DNA of 64,000 nucleotides from Paracoccus sp. R12_2 (GCF_017744015.1 NZ_JAGHRA010000015.1:41493-105492); one strand, 5' to 3'; shown: positions 9,863 to 19,353, counted from the first letter of the stretch. Notes: a model not told the origin generated them from the sequence alone. Made by a program: numbers and translations.

Positions 9863-10081
9863 CACAAAATTCCTTCTCAAATTGCGTGTGCATTAGCGCC
9901 TTGCGATTCGTCGCTCAAGCTGCAGACGGCCAATTTCGGAGTGATTGAAATTCAAATGCAACACAGCTGTTTCATTGCAGAGCATAGCATGGCTATTTGG
10001 ACATGAAGGGGTGTCGGCCCCGTGACTCGGGCGACGTGCTTGCCTATACGGACCGGGACAGGTGTTAAATGGTTCGAAAAG

Positions 10082-10642
10082 ATGCAGATTGAGCAGACTT
10101 CCCTGCCCGGCGTGCTGGTCATCACACCGGCAAGACACGGCGATGATCGCGGGTTCTTTTCCGAAAGCTGGAATCGCAAGGCCCTGGCAGCGGCCGGTGT
10201 GGACATGCCCGAGTTCGTTCAGGACAATCATTCGATGTCGCGTCAGGCGGGAACATTGCGGGGGCTTCATTACCAGGCGCCGCCCCATGCACAGGGCAAG
10301 CTGGTGCGCTGCGGGCGCGGGCGGCTTTTCGATGTGGCTGTGGATGCGCGGCGCGGCAGCCCGACCTATGGCGAATGGGTTGGCGCGGAACTGTCGTTCG
10401 AGAACGGCCGGCAACTGTGGATCCCTGCGGGTTTTCTGCACGGCTTCGTCACGCAGGAACCGGACACGGAAATCATCTATAAATGCACCGCATATTATGA
10501 TCGCGACAGCGACGGCGCTGTGGCATGGGACAGTCTTGGGATCGATTGGGGCGTGACCGCGCCGATCCTGTCGGGCAAGGACCGTGCCGCGCCGGGCTTC
10601 GCGGAATGGAATTCTCCTTTCGTTCATGAAGGTGACGCATGA
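10082..10642 (+). CDS. rfbC: dTDP-4-dehydrorhamnose 3,5-epimerase
   Basis: The 186-residue cupin enzyme converts dTDP-4-dehydro-6-deoxy-D-glucose to the L-lyxo epimer, the third step of dTDP-L-rhamnose synthesis. Visible motifs are [28 protein letters not shown], the catalytic-histidine segment [15 protein letters not shown] and the [11 protein letters not shown] segment. It is the first gene of rfbCBDA and overlaps rfbB by ATGA. ATG 10082 has only a weak purine-rich leader (GAAAAG); an upstream GTG at 10022 stays in frame but is less likely. Confidence 0.95.
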   Translation: MQIEQTSLPGVLVITPARHGDDRGFFSESWNRKALAAAGVDMPEFVQDNHSMSRQAGTLRGLHYQAPPHAQGKLVRCGRGRLFDVAVDARRGSPTYGEWVGAELSFENGRQLWIPAGFLHGFVTQEPDTEIIYKCTAYYDRDSDGAVAWDSLGIDWGVTAPILSGKDRAAPGFAEWNSPFVHEGDA

Positions 10643-11676
10643 AAATTCTTGTGACGGGCGGGGCGGGGTTCATCGGTTCCGCGGTGGTGCGCCTTGCGGT
10701 TCAGCGTGGCTTTGACGTCGTGAATCTGGACGCGCTGACCTATGCGGCGAACCTGTCCAACGTCGCGCCTGTGGCCGGCAGCCCGCGCTATAGCTTTGAG
10801 CATGCGGATATTCGCGACCGCGCCGCGCTGGACCGGATCCTGGCGCAGCATCGACCCGATGCGGTGATGCACCTCGCCGCCGAAAGCCATGTCGACCGTT
10901 CCATCGACGGGCCGGGCGAATTCGTCGAGACGAACGTGATCGGCACCTTCAACATGCTGGAAACGGCGCGGGCCTATTGGGTGCGCGAAGGTCGCCCCCA
11001 GACATTTCGGTTCCACCATATCTCGACCGACGAGGTATTCGGTTCGCTTGGCAAGACCGGGCAGTTCACCGAAGATACGCCCTATGACCCGCGCAGCCCC
11101 TATTCGGCCAGCAAGGCGGGGTCGGATCATCTGGTCCGTGCGTGGCACGAAACCTACGGCTTGCCGGTTGTGCTGACCAACTGTTCCAACAATTACGGCC
11201 CCTATCATTTCCCCGAGAAGCTGGTCCCGGTGGTGATCCTCAGGGCGCTGGCTGGTGAGACGATCCCGGTCTATGGCGACGGTGGTAACGTCCGCGACTG
11301 GCTGTATGTCGAGGATCATGCCGACGCCCTGTTGCTGGTGCTTGCGAAGGGGAAGATCGGGCGCAGCTACAATATCGGCGGCGAGAACGAGGCGACGAAT
11401 ATCGATCTTGTGCGCACGATCTGCGCACATATGGATGAACTGCATCCTACCGGCGCCGCGCATGATCGGCTGATCTCGTTCGTGCCCGACCGTCCCGGTC
11501 ACGATCGTCGCTATGCGATTGATCCGACGCGGATCCGGGATGAGCTGGGCTGGCGCCCGTCGGTCACCGTTGACGAGGGGCTGCGCCGCACCGTCGCCTG
11601 GTATCTGGACAATCGGGACTGGTGGCAGCCGCTGCTGTCGCGCGATGGCGTTGGTCGGCGGCTGGGGACCGCGTGA
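10639..11676 (+). CDS. rfbB: dTDP-glucose 4,6-dehydratase
   Basis: The 345-residue SDR enzyme oxidises and dehydrates dTDP-glucose to dTDP-4-keto-6-deoxyglucose using bound NAD. The N-terminus [18 protein letters not shown] is the NAD-binding fold. [13 protein letters not shown], the STDEVFGSL loop, the catalytic [14 protein letters not shown] (Tyr-x3-Lys) and [14 protein letters not shown] are all present. It overlaps rfbC (ATGA) and shares one base with rfbD (TGATG), so the genes are translationally coupled. Confidence 0.97.
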   Translation: MKILVTGGAGFIGSAVVRLAVQRGFDVVNLDALTYAANLSNVAPVAGSPRYSFEHADIRDRAALDRILAQHRPDAVMHLAAESHVDRSIDGPGEFVETNVIGTFNMLETARAYWVREGRPQTFRFHHISTDEVFGSLGKTGQFTEDTPYDPRSPYSASKAGSDHLVRAWHETYGLPVVLTNCSNNYGPYHFPEKLVPVVILRALAGETIPVYGDGGNVRDWLYVEDHADALLLVLAKGKIGRSYNIGGENEATNIDLVRTICAHMDELHPTGAAHDRLISFVPDRPGHDRRYAIDPTRIRDELGWRPSVTVDEGLRRTVAWYLDNRDWWQPLLSRDGVGRRLGTA

Positions 11677-12533
11677 TGCAGGGATTGCTGGTCTTTGGCC
11701 GGACCGGGCAGGTCGCGCGGGAACTGGCAGAACGTGCGCCGGGGGCCGTTTTCCTGGGCCGCGATGACGCCGATCTGACCGATCCTGATGCCTGCGCGCA
11801 GGCGCTGCGTTCTGCCGCCCCGCGCCTTGTGATCAACGCTGCCGCCTATACCGCGGTGGATCGTGCCGAGGCCGAGGCCGAGGCCGCGCATCTGGTCAAC
11901 GCATTGGCGCCCGCTGCGATTGCGCGTGCGGCGGCCGGTCTTGGCGTGCCGCTGTTGCATGTCTCGACCGATTATGTCTTCGACGGCAGCGGCGACGCCC
12001 CACGGACCGAGGATGCGGCGACCGCACCGCTTGGGGTCTATGGCTCCACCAAGCTTGCGGGCGAAAATGGCGTGATCGATGCCGGGGGGCAGTCGGCCAT
12101 CCTTCGGACATCCTGGGTGTTCTCGGCTCATGGCGGGAATTTCGTGAAGACCATGCTTCGGCTTGGTGCCGAACGTGACGAACTGGGCATCGTTGCGGAT
12201 CAGGTGGGCGGGCCGACCGCCGCCGCCGACATCGCCGATGCGCTTCTTGCGATGGGCAAGGCGATGCTGGCGAAACCCGAGCGTCGGGGCATCTATCACT
12301 TTTCAGGGACGCCGGACGCAAGCTGGGCCGATCTTGCGGTCGAGATCTTCGCCCAGGCGGGGTTGGCCTGCAATGTGCGACGCATCGCCACGTCGGAATA
12401 TCCGACTCCGGCGCGGCGCCCGTTGAATTCGCGGCTGGATTGCGGTGCCATCGCCCGCGATTTCGGTATCACGCGCCCGGATTGGCGCAAGGGGCTGGCC
12501 GAGGTGCTGGCAAGGCTGGAGCAGGACAGATGA
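11676..12533 (+). CDS. rfbD: dTDP-4-dehydrorhamnose reductase
   Basis: The 285-residue SDR reductase makes dTDP-L-rhamnose with NAD(P)H. It begins [19 protein letters not shown] and contains DLTDPDACAQAL, LVINAAAYTAVDRAE, HVSTDYVFDG, the catalytic YGSTKLAGE and RTSWVFSAHGGNFVKTM. ATG 11676 overlaps the rfbB stop. It is followed by rfbA with a 4-base overlap. Confidence 0.96.
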   Translation: MQGLLVFGRTGQVARELAERAPGAVFLGRDDADLTDPDACAQALRSAAPRLVINAAAYTAVDRAEAEAEAAHLVNALAPAAIARAAAGLGVPLLHVSTDYVFDGSGDAPRTEDAATAPLGVYGSTKLAGENGVIDAGGQSAILRTSWVFSAHGGNFVKTMLRLGAERDELGIVADQVGGPTAAADIADALLAMGKAMLAKPERRGIYHFSGTPDASWADLAVEIFAQAGLACNVRRIATSEYPTPARRPLNSRLDCGAIARDFGITRPDWRKGLAEVLARLEQDR

Positions 12534-13402
12534 CACAGCGCAAAGGCATCATTCTGGCGGGCGGGTCCGGCACCCGGCTGTATCCGATCACCATGGGCGT
12601 GTCGAAGCAGCTTCTGCCGCTATATGACAAGCCGATGATCTACTATCCGATCACCGTGCTGATGCTGGCCGGCATACGCGAGATCGCGATCATCACCACC
12701 CCCGAGGATCAGGCCCAGTTCCAGCGGCTTCTGGGCGATGGCGACCAATGGGGGCTGCGTTTCGAATGGATCATCCAGCCGTCGCCCGACGGGCTTGCGC
12801 AGGCCTATCTTCTGGCCGAGGATTTCCTGGCCGGCGCACCGTCCGCGATGGTACTTGGCGACAATATTTTCTTTGGCCACGGCTTGCCGCTGTTGATGGC
12901 GGCGGCCGATGCGCGGGATACGGGCGGGACTGTCTTCGGCTATCGCGTCAGCGACCCCGAACGCTACGGGGTGGTCGATTTCGATCCGCAGGGACGCGCG
13001 CGGGCGATCGTCGAAAAGCCCGCCAAGCCTCCGTCCCACTATGCGGTGACGGGTTTGTATTTCCTTGACGGCACCGCCCCCAAGCGTGCTGCGCAGGTCA
13101 AGCCATCGGATCGCGGCGAGCTTGAAATCACGACGTTGCTGGAAAGCTATCTGGCGGATGGCGAACTGACGGTCGAAAAGATGGGGCGCGGTTTCGCGTG
13201 GCTGGACACCGGCACCCATGCCAGCCTTCTTGATGCAGGGAACTTCGTCAGGACTTTGGAAAACCGGCAGGGCCTGCAGACCGGCTGCCCGGAAGAGATC
13301 GCGTTCGAAGCCGGATGGATCGATGCGGATCAGCTTCGCGACCGCGCCGCGAAATTTTCGAAGAACGCCTATGGCAAGTATCTGCTGAATTTGCTCGACT
13401 GA
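12530..13402 (+). CDS. rfbA: Glucose-1-phosphate thymidylyltransferase
   Basis: The 290-residue nucleotidyltransferase makes dTDP-glucose from dTTP and glucose-1-phosphate, the first step of the rhamnose pathway. The signature KGIILAGGSGTRLYPIT is at the N-terminus, followed by SKQLLPLYDKPMIYYP, LGDNIFFGHGL, YGVVDFD and EKPAKPPSHYAVTGLYF. It is the last rfb gene, overlapping rfbD by ATGA. Although catalysing the first step, it lies last in the operon, a common arrangement. Confidence 0.97.
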   Translation: MTQRKGIILAGGSGTRLYPITMGVSKQLLPLYDKPMIYYPITVLMLAGIREIAIITTPEDQAQFQRLLGDGDQWGLRFEWIIQPSPDGLAQAYLLAEDFLAGAPSAMVLGDNIFFGHGLPLLMAAADARDTGGTVFGYRVSDPERYGVVDFDPQGRARAIVEKPAKPPSHYAVTGLYFLDGTAPKRAAQVKPSDRGELEITTLLESYLADGELTVEKMGRGFAWLDTGTHASLLDAGNFVRTLENRQGLQTGCPEEIAFEAGWIDADQLRDRAAKFSKNAYGKYLLNLLD

Positions 13403-13546
13403 TCGGCGGCTGGCCGGCCCGTTCGCGGCATGTCTGCCAGAACCATGGCGACAAGGGACTTTCACGGCAGTCCTGCTGCGGATAGGAACGCAGCCGGTCG
13501 GCGTGTCTGCGCAGTCCTGGGAAGTCAGTCCAAACAAGAGAACGCC

Positions 13547-14578
13547 GTGAGCCAGCCAGACCCTACCAGACCCAGAATTGCGGCGATCGTCGTCACCTTC
13601 AACAGGCGGGCGCATCTGCAGAAAACACTGGCGCGGCTATTGGCCGAGCCGCTGGATCACGTGGTCGTCGTCGACAACGGATCATCAGACGGCAGTCGGG
13701 AATGGCTTGCCGCGCAGGATGATCCAAGACTTCAAGTGATCGAGATGCCGCATAACGGTGGCGGGGCGCTTGGCTTCGAGACCGGGATGCGCAAGGCGCA
13801 GGCGCGCTTCGATCCGGATTGGTATCTGCTGATGGACGATGACGCGCGTCCGCAGACAGGCGCGATCGCCGAATTCAGACAAGGGCTGGAACTGGATCGC
13901 TGGGGGGATGCCGACGCGCTTGCCGCAGCGGTGCGTTTTCCCGACGGCCGCATCTGCGAGATGAACCGCCCATGGGTCAACCCCTTCAAGAGCATCTCGG
14001 TCTTCTTGCGCGTGATCGCAGGTGGCGGACGCGCCGCATTCCACATCCCGGATGCGGCTTACGCGACGGATCAACCCAGGGTGTTGGACGGCACGTCCTT
14101 CGTCGGGTTCTTCGTCGCGCGCGCGGGCGTGCGGCGTGCGGGATTCCCGGACGGGCGTCTGTTCATTTATGGCGACGATGTCCTGTACACGCTTGGGCTG
14201 ACCCAGTCGGGCGGAAAGCTGCTGTTCGCCCCCGAGCTGCGGTTCGAACATGAATGCGGGGTTCAGACGGCCGGCGCGATGCTGCGGCCGCTCTGGAAGA
14301 CCTACTACCATCACCGTAATCTCTGGTTCGTCTATCGTCGCACGGCGGGGCGGATGCTGTTCCCGTTTCTGATCGCGGCGATGGTTCCCAAATGGCTGGC
14401 GAAGGGCAGATCGCTGCCCCCACCCGAGCGTGCCGTCTGCCGGCGCCTGATCCGTCTGGCGATAACGGACGCCTTCCGCGGCAATCTTCGGCGCGACCAT
14501 CCCGAGATTCTGGCGATTGCCGATTCGGCAACTGCGGCCGGCAACACCGGCGATCAGGAAATGTCGCGGCAGGACTGA
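13547..14578 (+). CDS. Glycosyltransferase family 2 protein (GT-A fold; possibly rhamnosyl or galactofuranosyl transfer)
   Basis: The 343-residue protein has the GT2 start IAAIVVTFNRRAHLQKTLA, the nucleotide-binding VVVVDNGSSDGS and the metal-binding MDDDAR at residues 96-101. It also has GTSFVGFFVAR and the acceptor-side FIYGDDVLYTLGL. It lies 144 bases after rfbA in the same direction, so a rhamnosyltransferase role in a surface polysaccharide is reasonable. The overall pattern also resembles GlfT-like galactofuranosyltransferases. GTG 13547 is chosen because it directly precedes the conserved domain and has AAGAG before it; ATG 13445 and 13430 are in frame upstream. Confidence 0.8.
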   Translation: MSQPDPTRPRIAAIVVTFNRRAHLQKTLARLLAEPLDHVVVVDNGSSDGSREWLAAQDDPRLQVIEMPHNGGGALGFETGMRKAQARFDPDWYLLMDDDARPQTGAIAEFRQGLELDRWGDADALAAAVRFPDGRICEMNRPWVNPFKSISVFLRVIAGGGRAAFHIPDAAYATDQPRVLDGTSFVGFFVARAGVRRAGFPDGRLFIYGDDVLYTLGLTQSGGKLLFAPELRFEHECGVQTAGAMLRPLWKTYYHHRNLWFVYRRTAGRMLFPFLIAAMVPKWLAKGRSLPPPERAVCRRLIRLAITDAFRGNLRRDHPEILAIADSATAAGNTGDQEMSRQD

Positions 14579-14636
14579 CGGACCGTCCGGTTTGCCACCA
14601 AACCTTCGGACGCGGTGCGGGTGTCGGGCAGGCCGT

Positions 14637-15197
14637 TCAACCCTGCTGTCTGGCGATATCCTCGATCAGCACCTTGTCGACAGAAAGCTCGGTCGCGTCC
14701 TGCGCCGCCTTCAAAAGTCCTTCACGCATCACGCGCAGTCTGGCCTCGGCGGTGAAGTTCCCGTCGAAGGCGCCCGTATTGGCCAGCACCATCAGCTGTC
14801 GCAGCAATGCATCGCGCAGCCGGTGTTCCTGTTGCTTCATCGCTTCCAGATCGGCTTCGGTCGTCTCGACGGTCAATGTCATGATCATCATCGCGCCCAT
14901 ATCGCCATTGCGCATCATGGGCACGAAAAATTGCGATGGAAACGTGAACCAGGCCGCAGCGCCGGGGTCGCCGCCATGTCCGTCGCCCTCATGCCCGCCC
15001 CCGCCATGCGCATCCTCAGAGTGACCGGTATCGGTAGAGCCATGTGCCGCGGTAGTCGCCGTTGCATCCGCTGCGCTTGATCCGTCTGCGTGCGCACCTT
15101 CTGCGTCTGCCGTGGCTGCGGGCCTCAGCATGTCGCCGCCGATGCTGCCCGCGGCAAGCGCCAGGACGGGGATCAGCATGATCAGGATTTTCTTCAT
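14637..15197 (-). CDS. fliL: FliL-like flagellar basal body-associated protein
   Basis: The 186-residue protein has an N-terminal membrane segment (MKKILIMLIPVLALAAGSIG). A low-complexity Ala/Gly/His/Asp linker (about 30-85) follows, then a C-terminal domain (about 88-186). The phrase MIMTLTVETTEADLEAMKQQ and the end LSVDKVLIEDIARQQ match the FliL pattern of a membrane-proximal SPFH-like domain. FliL lies at the inner face of the basal body and supports stator function. It is the last gene of the minus-strand flagellar operon, 10 bases after flgH. The linker is unusually His-rich. Assignment to FliL is by weak pattern plus context. Confidence 0.7.
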   Translation of the reverse strand: MKKILIMLIPVLALAAGSIGGDMLRPAATADAEGAHADGSSAADATATTAAHGSTDTGHSEDAHGGGGHEGDGHGGDPGAAAWFTFPSQFFVPMMRNGDMGAMMIMTLTVETTEADLEAMKQQEHRLRDALLRQLMVLANTGAFDGNFTAEARLRVMREGLLKAAQDATELSVDKVLIEDIARQQG

Positions 15198-15207
15198 TCC
15201 GCGCACC

Positions 15208-15933
15208 TCAATAGGGAAGCAGGATATCGGCGATCTGCTGGCCGTATCGCGGCTGCTGAACATCCGTGATCTGACCTCGACCGCCATAGGAAATGCGGGC
15301 GCCTGCGATCCTGTCATATTCGATTTCGTTGTTGCGGTCGATGTCGCCCGGCCGTACGAAGCCGGATACCGTCAGTTCGCGCAATTCATAGTTCACGCGG
15401 ACCTCTTGCATGCCCTGTATCTGCAATGTGCCGTTCGGCAGGCGCTCGATGACCGTGGCGGCGACACGCAGAGTCAGCTTGTCACGGCGCGTGATGTTGC
15501 CGCTTCCCTTGTAGGTCGATGATGACGAGGCGTCTGCGAGGTCGTCGAAGCTTGCGCCTTCCGGCAGCTTGTCGGCAAGCCGCTGGGGAATCCCGATCAT
15601 TTGCGGCATGCTGACCTCGTCTCCGGCCGCGCGCGACCGACCCGAACTGTTGCTGATTTCCGCGCGGTCGTCGATCTCGATCACCACGGTCAGGATGTCG
15701 CCGCGTGTCGAGGCGCGCCGGTCGCTGATCAGCGACGAGGTTGTGCCGGCCCACAGCGACGCCGCTGCTTCGGGACGGCCCGAATCGACCGGAATGTCCA
15801 GCGGCGGATTGGTCATGGCGATGAATTCCTCGCTGTTGCGCGGAGAACTGAGCGTGGGTGCCTGGCCGACATTGGCAACCCGAGAGCAGGCACCCAACGC
15901 CAGGACAAGACAAAGAAGATGTGTGGATTTCAT
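15208..15933 (-). CDS. flgH: Flagellar L-ring lipoprotein FlgH
   Basis: The 241-residue outer-membrane lipoprotein forms the L-ring around the flagellar rod. A lipobox (LALGAC) gives a predicted lipidated cysteine near residue 16. FlgH features include SLWAGTTSSLISDRRAST, the GDILTVVIEIDDRAEISNSS stretch and the C-terminal GFVRPGDIDRNNEIEYDRIA. Length is normal for the family. It lies between flgA and fliL in the operon. Confidence 0.95.
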   Translation of the reverse strand: MKSTHLLCLVLALGACSRVANVGQAPTLSSPRNSEEFIAMTNPPLDIPVDSGRPEAAASLWAGTTSSLISDRRASTRGDILTVVIEIDDRAEISNSSGRSRAAGDEVSMPQMIGIPQRLADKLPEGASFDDLADASSSSTYKGSGNITRRDKLTLRVAATVIERLPNGTLQIQGMQEVRVNYELRELTVSGFVRPGDIDRNNEIEYDRIAGARISYGGRGQITDVQQPRYGQQIADILLPY

Positions 15934-15957
15934 GCGGTATTCCTTGTCTTTCTACTG

Positions 15958-16371
15958 TCAGCGACCGGCCAGAAGGCTGCCGTCGGGCATCACGCGGGCG
16001 GTGATCGTGCTGCGGGAATCCAGATTCATCACCCGGACCAGATCGCCGGCGGCGCCGTCGCCAAGGACCCGTCCCTCGGCCTCGATGCGCAGCGGTCCGC
16101 GCAGAAACGACAGGCGTACCAATTGATTGCGGCTGACCAGCCTGGGGGCCTGCAACAGGTTGGCGTGGATCGGCCGGCCTTCGTAAATGGTGATGCGTGT
16201 CTGCAATCCGATCGCCTGCGACGGATCGCTGAGACCCGAACGCGCGCTGTCTATGGCGCGCAGGTCGGCTGCGGAAATGACCGTGCCGGCGGGCAGGGTG
16301 CGGGCCGCCGCCAGAGTCCCGGCCTGGGCCGAGACGGGTAGCAGCAGCAACAGGGCAAGGGCGCGGATCAT
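15958..16371 (-). CDS. flgA: Flagellar P-ring assembly chaperone FlgA (short form)
   Basis: The 137-residue periplasmic protein has a clear signal peptide (MIRALALLLLLPVSAQAG) and the SAF/FlgA core LPAGTVISAADLRAID. The C-terminal GAAGDLVRVMNLDSRSTI is typical of chaperones for the P-ring protein FlgI. It is shorter than the enterobacterial protein, as usual in alphaproteobacteria. ATG 16371 overlaps the flgG stop (TGATG); TTG one codon upstream is the only alternative. flgI itself is not in the window. Confidence 0.9.
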   Translation of the reverse strand: MIRALALLLLLPVSAQAGTLAAARTLPAGTVISAADLRAIDSARSGLSDPSQAIGLQTRITIYEGRPIHANLLQAPRLVSRNQLVRLSFLRGPLRIEAEGRVLGDGAAGDLVRVMNLDSRSTITARVMPDGSLLAGR

Positions 16372-17156
16372 CAACGCACCTGCGTGGTCGCGCCAAGCAT
16401 CTGGTCGGCGGCGGTAATGACCTTGGCGTTCAGTTCATAACCGCGCTGCGCCTTGATCAGCTCGGTGATCTCTCGCACCGCATCGACCGAGCTTTCTTCA
16501 AGGTAGCCCTGCCGCAGCGTGCCCAGACCCTCCTGTCCGGGATTGGCGACCTGCGCCGCGCCCGATGCGGCGGTTTCCAGAAACAGGTTCGACCCGATCG
16601 CTTCCAGCCCTTTTTCGTTGGAAAAGCTGGCAAGCGTGAACTGGCCCAGCAACTCGGGTTCGACCCGGTCGTTGAAATAGGCATAGACCTCGCCGCCGGC
16701 ATTGATCGAGATTGACCGGGCGTCGTCGGGAATGGTGATGCCGGGCACCACCGGATAGCCGTCCGAGGTCACGATCTGCCCTTCGGCCGATCTTTTCAGC
16801 CCGCCGTCGCGTGTATATCCCGACAGACCGGAAGGAAGCGTCACCTCCAGATAGCCATCGCCGTCGATCGCCATGTCCAGATCGCCTCCGGTCTGGCTCA
16901 GCGATCCCTGTTGCAGATTGATGCTGACCGCGCTGGGTCGGACGCCCAGTCCCAGTTGAACGCCGGCGGGGATCACGGTGCCGTCGGCCGCCGTCACGGT
17001 GCCGGGGCGAGTCGCCTGCTGATAATGCAGGTCGGCGAACTCGGCCCGCCGCGCATTGAAGCCTGTTGTCGACATGTTGGCGAGGTTGTTCGAGATGACC
17101 TCGACGCGGGTTTGCTGGGCGCTCATGCCGGTCGCGGCAATCTGAAGGGCTCTCAT
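16371..17156 (-). CDS. flgG: Flagellar distal rod protein FlgG
   Basis: The 261-residue rod protein starts MRALQIAATGMSAQQTRVEV and has the rod/hook signature NNLANMSTTGFNARRAEF, a GDLDMAIDGDGYLEV loop, and the C-terminal helix VDAVREITELIKAQRGYELN. Length is the usual 260 or so. FlgG polymerises on FlgF to make the outer part of the rod inside the L and P rings. It lies 11 bases after flgF. Confidence 0.97.
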   Translation of the reverse strand: MRALQIAATGMSAQQTRVEVISNNLANMSTTGFNARRAEFADLHYQQATRPGTVTAADGTVIPAGVQLGLGVRPSAVSINLQQGSLSQTGGDLDMAIDGDGYLEVTLPSGLSGYTRDGGLKRSAEGQIVTSDGYPVVPGITIPDDARSISINAGGEVYAYFNDRVEPELLGQFTLASFSNEKGLEAIGSNLFLETAASGAAQVANPGQEGLGTLRQGYLEESSVDAVREITELIKAQRGYELNAKVITAADQMLGATTQVR

Positions 17157-17167
17157 GGTTTTTCCTC

Positions 17168-17884
17168 TCAGCGGGTCATGGATGTGATCGCGTTGCGGAT
17201 CCGCTGATCCTCGCGGTCAAGGAAGGATTGGCCCAGCTCGTAGGCGCGCTGGACCTCGATCATGCGGGTGATTTCGAAAACGGCATCCACGTTGGATTCC
17301 TCCAGGAAACCCTGGCGGATACTCGCGTCCTCGACCGGCTCGGGGTCGCCGTCGATGGCGAAGCCGGTGCCTCCGTCATGAGTGATCTGCGCGCCTTCCG
17401 GTGGAGCAAAGACGCCGATGCGGCCGAAATTGATGCCGTTTGCCGACAGCGTGCCATCGGCACCAACGCCGACCTTGCTGGCGCCCGCCGGAATGATGAT
17501 AGGCGCCTGGCCTTCGTCCAGCAGGCGATGGCCGTCCGCGTTCATCAGTTCGCCTTCCGGCGACGGCATGAAGGCCCCGGCGCGTGTCAGGCGCGGTCCC
17601 TCCGGTGTTTCCAGCATGAAGAAACCGTCGCCCTCGAGCGCCAGATCGAACGTGCCGTTGGTCTGCGTCAGTACGCCCTGATCCAGATCGACAAGCCGGC
17701 CGCGGGCATGCGCCATGGATAACGTGTCGCCTTGTCGATCAAGGGCGGACAGGTGTTCGGCGAAGATCACGCCTTCGCGGCGAAAGCCGGTCGTATTTGC
17801 GTTGGCAATGTTGTTTGCGACCACGCGCATTTCGTTCATCAATCCGGATTGCCGGGTCAGCGCCGCGTAGATCGCGTTGTCCAT
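17168..17884 (-). CDS. flgF: Flagellar proximal rod protein FlgF
   Basis: The 238-residue rod protein begins MDNAIYAALTRQSGLMNEM and carries VVANNIANANTTGFRRE, the GTFDLALEGDGFFML segment and the C-terminal VDAVFEITRMIEVQRAYELG helix shared by rod proteins. It is 3 bases from the fliQ stop upstream and 11 bases from flgG downstream. Confidence 0.95.
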   Translation of the reverse strand: MDNAIYAALTRQSGLMNEMRVVANNIANANTTGFRREGVIFAEHLSALDRQGDTLSMAHARGRLVDLDQGVLTQTNGTFDLALEGDGFFMLETPEGPRLTRAGAFMPSPEGELMNADGHRLLDEGQAPIIIPAGASKVGVGADGTLSANGINFGRIGVFAPPEGAQITHDGGTGFAIDGDPEPVEDASIRQGFLEESNVDAVFEITRMIEVQRAYELGQSFLDREDQRIRNAITSMTR

Positions 17885-17887
17885 GGT

Positions 17888-18154
17888 TCAGCTTCCCGCG
17901 ATCAGGGGGATGATCTGACCGACATAGAAATCGGACAGGGCGGTGGTCATGAAGCTCATGGTGACCCAGAAGACCACCAGCATCAGCCCGACCTTGGGAA
18001 CGAATGTCAGGGTCATTTCCTGCACCGAGGTCAATGCCTGGAAAAGTCCGATGACGACCCCCGCAACCAATGCCACACCCAGCATCGGGGCCGAGATCCG
18101 GACAGAGATCAGCAAGGCCTGGCGCAGCATGTCGAACAGAAGAGTTTCGCTCAT
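17888..18154 (-). CDS. fliQ: Flagellar type III export protein FliQ
   Basis: This 88-residue membrane protein of the flagellar export gate has two hydrophobic helices (about 17-40 and 52-75). The FliQ phrase MLGVALVAGVVIGLFQALTS is followed by VQEMTLTFVPKVGLM. It lies between fliE and flgF with 3-base gaps on both sides. Its usual partners fliP and fliR are not in the window. Confidence 0.95.
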   Translation of the reverse strand: MSETLLFDMLRQALLISVRISAPMLGVALVAGVVIGLFQALTSVQEMTLTFVPKVGLMLVVFWVTMSFMTTALSDFYVGQIIPLIAGS

Positions 18155-18157
18155 GGC

Positions 18158-18448
18158 TCAGACCGGCATCCGCAGGATTTCCTGATAGGCCTCGACGACC
18201 TTGTCGCGGATCGCGACCACGGTCTCCATCGCCAGCTGGGATTCGGCGATTGTCTGGACCAGTTGGTGGGTGTCGGTCTGGCCGGTCATCGCGTCGGTCG
18301 ACACCGCGTCGACCTGGGCCATCTGGGCGGCAAAGTCCTGGGCCGCCTCGCCCAGTTTCGCGACCGAAGTGGGGGCGGCGGCCAGGTCGGGTTGAACCGC
18401 GCTGCGCGCGGCGTTGTAGGCATTGGCGGCATTGATTGCAGTGATCAT
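18158..18448 (-). CDS. fliE: Flagellar hook-basal body complex protein FliE
   Basis: The 96-residue adaptor joins the MS-ring and the rod. The C-terminal FliE pattern QTIAESQLAMETVVAIRDKV followed by VEAYQEILRMPV is clear. Length is typical. It is 11 bases after flgC and 3 bases before fliQ. Confidence 0.93.
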   Translation of the reverse strand: MITAINAANAYNAARSAVQPDLAAAPTSVAKLGEAAQDFAAQMAQVDAVSTDAMTGQTDTHQLVQTIAESQLAMETVVAIRDKVVEAYQEILRMPV

Positions 18449-18459
18449 GAAAAATCCTT

Positions 18460-18852
18460 TCAGCGACGCAGAATATCCAGAAGGGACGCGCCCATCTGTC
18501 TGGTCTGTTCGAACATCTTCAGATTGGCTTCGTAGCTGCGCCCGGCCTCGCGGGAATCCGCGATTTCGATGACCAGGTTCACATTCGACCCCAAATAATA
18601 TCCCTGCTCATCGGCCATGGGGTGGGACGGATCATAGATCCGTGGCAGTTCGGTGCGGTCGAGGATGGTTTTCGAGACTTCGACGGTGCCGCTGGGACGA
18701 CCGAATCCCACAGCCTCCTCGAAGGCGACCAGTTTTCGGCGATACCCCGGCGTGTCTGCGTTCGCGACGTTCTCGGCCACGCGACGCAGCCGTTCGGCCT
18801 GGGCCTGCATGCCGGACGCGGACAGTCGAAGGGGGGATACGGGTTCTGCCAT
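18460..18852 (-). CDS. flgC: Flagellar proximal rod protein FlgC
   Basis: The 130-residue rod protein begins with PLRLSASGMQAQAERLRRV, then VAENVANADTPGYRRK. It ends with the rod helix AGRSYEANLKMFEQTRQMG and SLLDILRR. Start ATG 18852 gives the standard length; the frame is open further upstream but that part overlaps flgB. It lies 11 bases after flgB. Confidence 0.94.
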   Translation of the reverse strand: MAEPVSPLRLSASGMQAQAERLRRVAENVANADTPGYRRKLVAFEEAVGFGRPSGTVEVSKTILDRTELPRIYDPSHPMADEQGYYLGSNVNLVIEIADSREAGRSYEANLKMFEQTRQMGASLLDILRR

Positions 18853-18863
18853 GAATACCTCCC

Positions 18864-19256
18864 TCAGGCCCGCCGGCCGATGCTGGTCCGCATCAGGTCG
18901 AGGGCCGAGCGATAGATCCCAAGCGACAATTCGTGCTCGCGCTTGAGTTCGGCTGCCTTCAGCATTTCGGCCTCCAGCGAGACAGAATTGCCGTTGGGCG
19001 AGACTCCGGTCTCGGTCTGAGCGACACGAAGTTCGGCGGGTGACCATGTCGGGACGGGCAGATGCCGGGGGCTTGTGGTCCGAATTGCCGCAAGGTCGTC
19101 GCGGCGGCGATAGCTGTCCTCGAACGGCTGCAGATCCTGTGCCTTGAAGCCAGGGGTGTCGGCATTGGCGATATTCCTGGCGACGATGGTCTGTCGTTCG
19201 GTCACATGCTGACCCATTGCGCGGGCCATTCGCATCATTTCGATCTTCTCAAACAT
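18864..19256 (-). CDS. flgB: Flagellar proximal rod protein FlgB
   Basis: The 130-residue rod protein has VARNIANADTPGFKAQDLQP near residues 26-45 and the C-terminal helix KAAELKREHELSLGIYRSAL. It is the first gene of the nine-gene minus-strand flagellar operon. ATG 19256 gives the normal FlgB length. Its promoter should lie in the 97 bases between it and the divergent fliI gene. Confidence 0.93.
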   Translation of the reverse strand: MFEKIEMMRMARAMGQHVTERQTIVARNIANADTPGFKAQDLQPFEDSYRRRDDLAAIRTTSPRHLPVPTWSPAELRVAQTETGVSPNGNSVSLEAEMLKAAELKREHELSLGIYRSALDLMRTSIGRRA

Positions 19257-19353
19257 GAGGCTTCTCCTCATTGGCGATAACCGGGTCTTAACTCCGAATG
19301 GTTTAGAAACCGTTTCGGAAGCACGAGTTCGGCTCAGGCAGGAGAAGCGCGAA

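Noticed and set aside
8672..10006. 444-codon open frame opposite the RTX protease
   Set aside because: The apparent Val/Ile-rich repeats are the complement of the RTX nonapeptide codons.
19281..19310. Possible CtrA site upstream of fliI (TTAAC...TTTA)
   Set aside because: The spacing does not match TTAA-N7-TTAA, and only one half-site is acceptable.
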